From Stomoxys calcitrans (taxonomy: Eukaryota; Arthropoda; Insecta; Diptera; Muscidae): 64,000 bases of DNA. The notes beneath the pieces were generated by a model that ran no database searches, was not told the origin of the DNA, and saw nothing but the letters and a program-made list of their open reading frames with translations. Made by a program: the position numbers and the translations under genes. The stretch covers positions 94,463,582 through 94,527,581 of the forward strand of contig NC_081552.1 of assembly GCF_963082655.1 (NCBI RefSeq). The letters are read 5' to 3'. Each line of letters opens with the position of its first letter. The first letter of the stretch is position 1. Shown here one piece after another: positions 56,887 to 64,000 of the stretch.

Positions 56887-57869
56887 TTACTCTTTCCAAC
56901 ATTTCGGCCCGTATCTCACGAACAAATGCTTCAATGTTGTCTTCCAATGCGCCAACTGAAGCGGGCTTGTCTGTATAGACAAGCGCATCAACAAAGTCCC
57001 AGGTGGGCAATTGACCGGTCCCGAACGTGAAATAAAATGTTGACCGAACTCGCCTCCAATAAGTCCATTGTTACACATACTGTGTGGCATGTGGCACCGT
57101 CTTGTGGAAACCACATGTCATGCAAGTCAAGCTCTTGCATTTTGGGCAAACAAGTTAGACATCATCCCACGATGACGCTCACCATTCACAGTTACGTTAC
57201 GATTCGCATCACAGTGATGCCACCAGCCCTTAAACCGCACCAAACCGTGACTTTTTGGGATGCATTGGTAGCTCTTGCAATGCTTCTGACTGATCTTCAC
57301 TCAGAAATTGGAAATTTTGTTTATTTATGTACCTATGAGGCAAAAATGTTCGTTTGTAAGACAATTCATGGTTAAATTGTAGACCAAGCTGAAGATATTT
57401 CACGCTGAAGAAACACACGAAACGTGCGTGAGCTGTTTAGACCAGTGTTGTCAAAAATACAATAGCTTAAAAATCACCTTTTATATCCAAAGATCCGATT
57501 AGTACCAATTTCGGCAAGGGTGTGTAGGGGTCTAATACAACTCACCGTACTAAATTGCAGCAATATCAGATAACGAAAACGCAATTTATGAGTGAAAGAC
57601 ATAAAATATTATTGGTCGATCAAGATTATTTTCGATACAGATATCGCGGGTCCTATGAGAACTCACTGTGCCAAATCTTATCAAATTCAAGCAATAAATG
57701 CAGCTTTTGTGATCCTTAGACCTAAAATCGGGAGATTGGTCTGTATGAGGGCTATGTCAATATATTGCTCGATCTGAACCGTATTCGATGGGAATATCGA
57801 GAGTTGTAAGTGGGGATTTTCATCCATTTCATACAATCCCGACCCCTTTCAGGGGATTTGCAGGAAAAA

Positions 57870-58030
57870 TTAGCGCCTTTAAAATCAAACGAAAACATGC
57901 AAAAAAGAAAAATAAAATTCGGCGGAGCCCGGGCGGGATTTGAACCTGGACAATCGGAGGGACAACGAGAGCCGTTGCCGTTATCTAGGGCTCGAGGCCA
58001 TTGATACAACTTCCGAAAGATGCACAGAAA
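57870..58030 (-). mobile_element. family-2 SINE-like element
   Basis: On the minus strand it reads GGAAGTTGTATCAATGGCCT, CGAGCCCTAGATAACGGCAA and GGTTCAAATCCCGCCCGGGC, then TCCGCCGAATTTTATTT. The B box (GGTTCAAATCC) is close to consensus. Its partner is at 43920-44055. Two copies in 64 kb are enough to show that it is a dispersed family. Confidence 0.55.
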
Positions 58031-58117
58031 CATGTGTATACCATGGAAGACATTCCCAGCAGGAAACTTAGAAGTACCCTCATTTAGAAACCTTCCACTT
58101 CGTTCAAGGGCACCTTC

Positions 58118-59427
58118 TAAAGGGTGATTTTTTTGAGGTTAGGATTTTCATGCATTAGTATTTGACAGATCACGTGGGATTTCAGACATGGTGTCAAAGA
58201 GAAAGATGCTGAGTATGCTTTGACATTTCATCATGAATAGACTTACTAACGAGCAACGCTTGCAAATCATTGAATTTTATTACCAAAATCAGTGTTCGGT
58301 TCGAAATGTGTTTCGCGCTTTACGTCCGATTTATGGTCTACATAATCGACCAAGTGAGCAAACAATTAATGCGATTGTGACCAAGTTTCGCACTCAGTTT
58401 ACTTTATTGGACATTAAACCAACCACACGAATGCGTACAGTGCGTACAGAAGAGAATATTGCGTCTGTTTCTGAGAGTGTTGCTGAAGACCGTGAAATGT
58501 CGATTCGTCGCCGTTCGCAGCAATTGGGTTTGTGTTATTCGACCACATGGAAGATTTTACGCAAAGATCTTGGTGTAAAACCGTATAAAATACAGCTCGT
58601 GCAAGAACTGAAGCCGAACGATCTGCCACAACGTCGAATTTTCAGTGAATGGGCTCTAGAAAAGTTGGCAGAAAATCCGCTTTTTTATCGACAAATTTTG
58701 TTCAGCGATGAGGCTCATTTCTGGTTGAATGGCTACGTAAATAAGCAAAATTGCCGCATTTGGAGTGAAGAGCAACCAGAAGCCGTTCAAGAACTGCCCA
58801 TGCATCCCGAAAAATGCACTGTTTGGTGTGGTTTGTACGCTGGTGGAATCATTGGACCGTATTTTTTCAAAGATGCTGTTGGACGCAACGTTACGGTGAA
58901 TGGCGATCGCTATCGTTCGATGCTAACAAACTTTTTGTTGCCAAAAATGGAAGAACTGAACTTGGTTGACATGTGGTTTCAACAAGATGGCGCTACATGC
59001 CACACAGCTCGCGATTCTATGGCCATTTTGAGGGAAAACTTCGGAGAACAATTCATCTCAAGAAATGGACCGGTAAGTTGGCCACCAAGATCATGCGATT
59101 TGACGCATTTAGACTATTTTTTGTGGGGCTACGTCAAGTCTAAAGTCTACAGAAATAAGCCAGCAACTATTCCAGCTTTGGAAGACAACATTTCCGAAGA
59201 AATTCGGGCTATTCCGGCCGAAATGCTCGAAAAAGTTGCCCAAAATTGGACTTTCCGAATGGACCACCTAAGATGCAGCCGCGGTCAACATTTAAATGAA
59301 TTTATCTTCAAAAAGTAAATGTCATGGACCAATCTAACGTTTCAAATAAAGAACCGATGAGATTTTGCACATTTTATGCGTTTTTTTTAAAAAAAAAGTT
59401 ATCAAGCTCTTAACAAATCACTCTTTA
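58118..59427 (+). mobile_element. complete DD41D-type mariner transposon (1306 bp)
   Basis: The element lies at 58120-59425. The left end is AAGGGTGATTTTTTTGAGG and the right end, read inward, is AAGAGTGATTTGTTAAGAG. TA duplications are at 58118-58119 and 59426-59427. Total length and TA targeting are standard for Tc1/mariner. It holds one uninterrupted gene at 58233-59318 and an AATAAA at 59345. Relatives in this window (42120, 56224) are decayed, so this copy arrived later. Insertion near a family-2 SINE gives no hint of a host gene. Confidence 0.92.
58233..59318 (+). CDS. DD41D mariner-family transposase, intact 361 codons
   Basis: This enzyme would bind the terminal inverted repeats, cut the element out and insert it at a TA, acting in the nucleus. 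Residues 4-60 form the first helix-turn-helix region (LTNEQRLQIIEFYYQNQCSV...). A second DNA-binding segment, about 88-127, has SIRRRSQQLGLCYSTTWKIL. The catalytic core carries D159 in ILFSDEAHFW, D252 in WFQQDGATCH, and D294 in THLDYFLWG. There are 41 residues between the last two, hence DD41D (rosa/Visitor-like group, from memory). D289 in SCDL is an alternative third residue but does not align with the canonical APSD/NPIE position. The ATG at 58233 is the first in frame after the left repeat, and the length (361) fits mariner proteins. There are no stops or frameshifts, so activity is plausible but unproven. Confidence 0.92.
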   Translation: MNRLTNEQRLQIIEFYYQNQCSVRNVFRALRPIYGLHNRPSEQTINAIVTKFRTQFTLLDIKPTTRMRTVRTEENIASVSESVAEDREMSIRRRSQQLGLCYSTTWKILRKDLGVKPYKIQLVQELKPNDLPQRRIFSEWALEKLAENPLFYRQILFSDEAHFWLNGYVNKQNCRIWSEEQPEAVQELPMHPEKCTVWCGLYAGGIIGPYFFKDAVGRNVTVNGDRYRSMLTNFLLPKMEELNLVDMWFQQDGATCHTARDSMAILRENFGEQFISRNGPVSWPPRSCDLTHLDYFLWGYVKSKVYRNKPATIPALEDNISEEIRAIPAEMLEKVAQNWTFRMDHLRCSRGQHLNEFIFKK

Positions 59428-60155
59428 CTTGTATAAGGTGTACTACCTAGCTGAGAATTCATCATGTCTTTGCACAAGTAAACAAAAGAAGATGTAAACA
59501 AATATCAAGCCGATTTCAAACACATATTAGGCTTTTGACGACATCATGTTTCGTTGTGTGATAGCCCAGTAAATAGCACATCGGCTTAGAGGGTCAGTGA
59601 ATAAAATCCCGGCGAAGGCACATTAAGTTTTCGTAAAAAAATGGCGTTCTTAAATCCCTATTTTTGGATATGAGAAGGGAAGGTGCTATATTTTTAGGCA
59701 CGCCTTCTCACATAACAAGGTGTAGGGAATGCCTCTGACATGTCTTCTGTTTCTAAAATAAGGAATTTTGTATGCAGCTTTTACTCCTGAACTTTCCCTC
59801 TGAGTTGAAGTTGCGTCAAAAAAATATCTGTCACAACAACACAAACACATGCATTGGGAAAGGAACAGTTAGCAGACAGAGTGTCGAGAAGAAGTTTTGT
59901 CTATTAAACACTAATTCTATTAAAATATTAAAAAAGGTCACGCACAAACCTTTTAAACTAAACTTTTTTGAATTTATTAAACCATTTTTTACGAATAACC
60001 TTTTATGTAAGATTTTATCTAATCTTAAATAAAAACTGATTAAAATATGATACAGGGATATTTTTTTATATATATTTTTTTTAAAGTCTTCACCCTAGTA
60101 AACATTTGCGTTTTGCTAGATCAAGATCTTTCGATGCTACATTTAGTCTATGTAA
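59428..60155. other. unassigned AT-rich sequence
   Basis: No repeat family or gene recognised. An 86-codon frame at 59772-60032 is low complexity and basic, with no motif. Confidence 0.35.
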
Positions 60156-60360
60156 CACTTAATTGAACTTTTTCGATTCTTTCGTTAATCTTTGCATTTT
60201 CGTGGATGGTAAATTGAATTATAATGATCAAATTATTGGGATTATTGGGTTTATAAAACGTTGGGCGAAGGAATTTTCTGATCCCTATGTGACTAAATTA
60301 TTATTTTCTTTGGTCAGACCAATATTGGAGTATCGATATTTGGTATGGGATCTCTAATAT
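60156..60360 (+). pseudogene. LINE E reverse transcriptase C-terminal fragment
   Basis: FVDGKLNYNDQI, IIGFIKRWAKEFSDPYVTK, then LFSLVRPILEYRYLVWDL. Same family as the split LINE at 5304-7033. Ends are ragged; it is followed at once by a SINE. Confidence 0.65.
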
Positions 60361-60399
60361 GATGTATACGGATAGGACTTAATGCCTTGAGTCTCTGAA

Positions 60400-60606
60400 A
60401 ATGCAAATATGCCCATAAACTTTCCATTAAGGAACAGGGGCAAACTTCTCACATATCAATGAGTGCAGTCCTATTCAAGTTTAAGCTCAATGGGGGAAGG
60501 GATTACCACAGCTGAACATTTTTTTCTGCTATTCTCGCCAGGATTCTAACACAGTAGTTCAGCGTCATTGGCGGACATGCTAACCTCTGCGCTACGGTAG
60601 CCTCCA
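60400..60606 (-). mobile_element. family-1 SINE with internal deletion
   Basis: Tail (TGCCCATAAACTTTCC, GGGGCAAACTTCTCACATAT) and head (GCTAACCTCTGCGCTACGG) are present, but about 110 bp between AAGCTCAATG and GGGAAGGGATTACCAC are missing. The B box is mutated (GGATTCTAACAC on the given strand). Confidence 0.75.
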
Positions 60607-61608
60607 ACGGTGGCTTAAGCCCCAGAGGGTTCAATTTTTATTCGATTTTCCTTAAATGTGGTACAAGCAGTTCTCTTCAGACTTTAAACACCCATGCCAC
60701 CCCGCAGAAAATATTGCACCCCTGGATGCAATAGTGTAAGTTAAAACTATCGTGACATCAGCATACACAGTTGCTTCCGGCATACATGATTTTTGTGGGC
60801 GATGTCCCACTTAAATGCGATTGTTTAAAGATCCAAAATGCGCTTCTTGTTTAACATCAAAAATGGAACATAAGCAGCACGAATTTAAATTGCCTTTTTC
60901 ATGCAAGGAATGTTTTCAATGAAAACACAGTTTTCTGCGACTAATTCCCCAGAAAATAATTTTTTTTTATTATTTTGTTTTTATTTGCAGTGTGTACTTT
61001 AAAAAAATTGTCATTAACATACAAAGCTCAGACTCAGATGGCGTTTTATAATTATTAATTAAAAAAAAAAAAAAAAATGAAATAATATAAAAGTATTTAA
61101 ATTTGAATTTAGTCCAAAATCTTTTAAGAATAATGCGCTAAAAAAACAACAACAACATAAGGAAAAATACAATATAAAAATACAACAGCGCGATAACCTT
61201 TTTGTCCGAGTTCGCAAATTCATCTGAAGATACTAGACTTTCTCTAAAGCACACGGCTAAATTTCGCACCAATTTTTCAGCTTTCGTAAAGCACGAATTG
61301 TTTTACTTGATCTTCCTTCAATGAGCTCAAAACTTTATTAACATACACAACTGCTGATCAGAAGCAATATGGATGCAAACCAAATTCGTCTTTACCATAC
61401 TTCGAAGCCATGTTTCATGCATACCCTATGTAATAGATTACTGCACAAAAGTATGTTATAACCATATTTTTCTGTAAAAATTTTAAAGAATATTACTTTA
61501 CATTATATTATTGTTTCATGCATACTTATTGAGAATTCAAAATGCGCATTAGTATGCTTGAATATTTTCGTATTGCTTCCACGGCAGGAAAAATTTTTTG
61601 CTGGGCAA
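60607..61608. other. unassigned AT-rich sequence
   Basis: No gene recognised; an A-run of 16 lies near 61061-61077. Confidence 0.35.
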
Positions 61609-61609
61609 G

Positions 61610-61866
61610 TACAATTCGAATTGGTCTAAAAATTGTTATAGCCCGATTCCCGGATTTGACTTCTTGAGTCTCTAGAAGCCCCAATTTTTATCTGGCCCCC
61701 TTCAATACCGAAACCCCAATATAAAGCCGCAATCAATTCCCGATTTGATTTTTACAAAATATTTCAAATACAAACTGAGTTATAATAAGTAAACTTTTTG
61801 CAGATCCATGATGGTGGGTACCCACTATTCGGCCCGGGCGAACATAGCACATTTCTACTTAAAATT
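61610..61866 (+). repeat. mini-me hairpin-side fragment
   Basis: Module text (TTGACTTCTTGAGTCTCTAG) leads to CAGATCCATGATGGTGGG and TTCGGCCCGGGCGAAC, a mutated terminal hairpin, then AGCACATTTCTACTT. The start side is missing. Confidence 0.55.
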
Positions 61867-62820
61867 CCGAAGTTGTTTTCGTAGATATTATTTTGTACTT
61901 TTTTATTGCTCCAATCACAAGTTATTTTCTTTCTCTCTTTTCATGAACTTTTGAAGATTATACATCTCTTGGCTTAGCACGATTGCCATACTCGAAGACA
62001 TTTGTCTCATCGAATGTTCGCATATCCGTTTCCTATGACCCACGGGCTGAATCTGCCTGAAAACCACATTGCACCACATATAACAACCGATACTACAACT
62101 TAAACCACAACGATGACAATTCGTTGTTTGTCGTTATATGAATCCGGCAACGTTAGCGCCAATGTCATGGACAACTTTCATTCAAGCGGCATTCCAACAT
62201 TACAACATCTTCTGTGTCAATGAATGCATCACGCAATGACGCGTTTGCGGCATACATATGTGTTGGTGGTTTGCTGCAGTCAGGGCCTATAAACTATTTT
62301 AATTAAATTGTAAAAATGTCGCGGCAGGTGGCAACTCAGGGTAGAAAATCCATTGGAGCAGCATTATTGGGATTCGTAGATGTTCTTCATGATTGTTATT
62401 GTAAAAGCGCATACAAGTTTTCTTTTATACTTGCGCAAATAAGCGTTTATATCACTAATTGCAACTTGGGTATGTGAAGCATGAAGTTAAGTACTACACA
62501 CACACACACACACATCCCATTGTATACTATGTAGCAATAGTAATTGATGTTGCATGTAAACAAAAAACTAGTGTTGACCTTTGGGCCTTTTTTGCTTGGA
62601 GGAGGAGGAGCCTGTAGTAATCAATCCATATGTTATGAAATATACTGCTGTCGAACAAAAAATTTCACAGCTATGTAGTTTCAAATGGATATTTTAAGAC
62701 AGCCAAAACAAATTATGGCTCATTTATCATCTTGTTACCACAACCATTTCAGAAAATTTAAGGAATGTCGTGTATACCTGTGGGATGGAGGGAAACAAAG
62801 GTCATTTTCATTCTAAAGCA
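61867..62820. other. low-repeat sequence with a (CA)n tract
   Basis: The segment 61.95-62.35 kb is less AT rich than its neighbours and free of the window's repeats, so it is a candidate for conserved single-copy DNA. A (CA)n microsatellite lies at about 62495-62514. No coding motif seen. Confidence 0.4.
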
Positions 62821-62824
62821 TGCA

Positions 62825-62980
62825 ACTGTAAGACGCTGAACGCCCGTGATCGAGTCCTGACAAGAACATCCGAAAAAATTGTCAGCGGTGGTTATTCCCT
62901 CCTAAAATTTGTGAGGTACAGTGCCATGTAAAAACTTCCCACCAAAGAGGTGTCGCACTATATATATACTCGGCTATAGG
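62825..62980 (+). mobile_element. family-1 SINE, truncated and diverged
   Basis: AAGACGCTGAACGCCCGTGA to GTGTCGCACTATATATATAC and CTCGGCTATA. The A box is gone and the B-box area reads GATCGAGTCC. It stops at CTCGGCTATA, where a LINE A tail begins. Confidence 0.65.
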
Positions 62981-63260
62981 TTAGGTTGAAAAGATGGTGC
63001 GGATATTAATCCTCCCCATGACACCATGGAAATACACCTAAGTAAGCCAGGCTTGTTGTGCGCTCTAAACATTTGAAAAGTACCCTTGAAAAGATCTTCG
63101 TCAGAAATAACATGGCACTCACAAAATCCCTAACTGTTCTCCACTCCAAGCCAATAAGTAGGTTTATGTCTAGTATTGTGGAGTCTGTTAGCCGCCAAAA
63201 AAGGGCAGTGTCAAAGGAAATGCTCCAACGTCACATCCACAATAAAACATGATAAGGTCT
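62981..63260 (-). mobile_element. LINE A 3' fragment
   Basis: GGTTAGGTTGAAAAGATGG, GGATATTAATCCTCCCCATG and GGAAATGCTCCAACGTC are the reverse 3' tail and C-terminal coding end. It is truncated at the Cys/His region and adjoins the SINE at 62980, suggesting insertion into that SINE; the far part of the SINE is not found. Confidence 0.65.
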
Positions 63261-63339
63261 AATGGCTGTCTACAACAGGAGTTGAGTGACATGTACGTCG
63301 TGACAGGTCATTGATTGGACTCTGCCAGTAACAATTTGT

Positions 63340-63590
63340 TAAGAAACTGTGAGAACGTCGAAGAATAGGACATATAGAATATCTGCCTTATGCCTTTCCA
63401 GCGCTGAGGACTTTCTGAATAAGCGGTTGTGAACATTCACAAGATATTAGGTTTCTTAGATGTATATGGCTGGTTAAACAGTTTGACTGAAAGGGCACCT
63501 TTCTCCTTCTTTTTCTGTGTTAACATAATGGACTAAAATGAAAAAGTGAGACTGATTGCAGATTGCCACTTAAAACTAATCTAATGCATA
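63340..63590 (+). mobile_element. LINE D 3' end fragment
   Basis: GAAACTGTGAGAACGTCG, CAGCGCTGAGGACTTTCTGA, GTTGTGAACATTCACAAG and TGACTGAAAGGGCACC parallel 39360-39620 and 2040-2250. It ends with the tail TTAAAACTAATCTAATG. Confidence 0.55.
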
Positions 63591-63777
63591 CTATCAAAAT
63601 AAATTTGTTGAGAATTAAGAATTCATATTATTGTCCATTTGGAATATTGCAGCTTATGCACTTTTCTCAATAGATCTTAAAACATTGCATTCTCGTATAA
63701 CTTTTATCATTTCTAGCTAATTTCGTAAAATTACTATCACAGAATTTGATTGAAGTACTTTCCGAATTAGATTTCGA

Positions 63778-63920
63778 ATTTTCTCATGAACATTCCGTTT
63801 AAGATGAAAAGCTCCATGTTAAGGTGCCTTTTTTTATTAACGAGTCCAAACGGTTTGCCGCAGAGCGATATCACATTAGTAGAATTTTTTTCTGATATTC
63901 TCCAGTTGATGACTCTTATA
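63778..63920 (-). repeat. decayed family-1 SINE
   Basis: TCTCATGAACATTCCGTTTA, TATTAACGAGTCCAAACGG and TTGCCGCAGAGCGATATCAC are eroded tail and middle phrases in reverse orientation. There is no head. Confidence 0.5.
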
Positions 63921-64000
63921 CTTTTAATACTGCAGTATCCACAAGTTTGTACTATCTTTACAAAATTTCGCACAAGGTGTTCTCTATCAGTAAGGCTCTG

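Larger units (their letters stand above)
56222..57483 (-). mobile_element. decayed DD41D mariner inserted at TA, carrying a SINE
   Basis: Ends are TAGGATGATTTTTTAAGAGC (56224) and GCTTAAAAATCACCTTT (to 57481), inverted copies related to the ends of the intact element at 58120. TA duplications lie at 56222-56223 and 57482-57483. Remaining coding (minus strand) spans 57365 to 56812: NKQNFQFLSEDQSEALQELP, NRNVTVNGERHRGMMSN, FGQHFISRSGPVNCPPG and IRAEMLERV..WTKRMDHLR. Frameshifts and stops are frequent, and the N-terminal half of the protein is absent. Confidence 0.78.
55968..57790 (-). mobile_element. mini-me element split by a mariner insertion
   Basis: The hairpin side runs from AAAACAAGTAAAAAG and TTTCGGCCGGGACG at 55968 to GTAAATGACAGCTA at 56223. 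The text resumes at 57482 as TATATCCAAAGATCCG and runs to about 57790. Joined, the break reads GACAGCTATATCCAAAG, a normal module phrase. One hairpin arm is mutated. It is the oldest layer of this nest. Confidence 0.75.

Overview
This is a stretch of animal nuclear DNA from a higher fly, most likely a calyptrate muscoid such as a stable fly or house fly. The evidence is the AT-rich background, eukaryotic transposon families (DD41D mariner, hAT, RNase H-bearing LINEs), tRNA-derived SINEs, and many copies of a dipteran element with the mini-me/DINE-1 layout: a (TA)n tract, a (GTCY)n tract, a terminal GC-rich hairpin and internal modules. The species call is inference. No host protein-coding gene is convincingly present, so the window reads as intergenic or intronic DNA built largely from transposons of different ages.

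Left part (1-16.6 kb): a SINE with perfect 13-bp target duplications; a short hAT-type MITE followed by a broken hAT transposase (BED finger); a 599-bp tandem duplication; a LINE split by a mini-me element and then hit by a SINE; a 5'-truncated LINE tail with 13-bp target duplications; and a large minus-strand LINE (about 11.03-15.9 kb). That LINE keeps a DUF4780-like ORF1, reverse transcriptase and RNase H, but most of its endonuclease is deleted and 872 bp are duplicated in tandem. Its 5' side abuts one SINE inserted into another.

Middle (16.6-37.7 kb): modular repeats rich in the palindrome GGTACC, several mini-me copies, a 1.69-kb near-perfect palindrome around a (TA)n core, mariner-derived MITEs, an internally deleted LINE, and long AT-rich stretches with nothing recognisable.

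Right part (37.7-64 kb): a scrambled R1-like LINE; long mini-me elements with arrays of a 153-bp module; a Jockey/CR1-like LINE with reverse transcriptase; two SINE families; a nested pile (mini-me, then mariner, then SINE, then a 175-bp duplication); and at 58120-59425 a complete DD41D mariner with both inverted repeats, TA target duplications and an uninterrupted 361-codon transposase. That is the only full-length, apparently intact protein gene here.

The elements relate as parasites and hosts. SINEs depend on LINE machinery in trans, MITEs and decayed mariner copies depend on transposases like the one at 58233, and the nesting gives a relative order of insertion. Family assignments come from motifs and architecture seen by eye; no database search was run.
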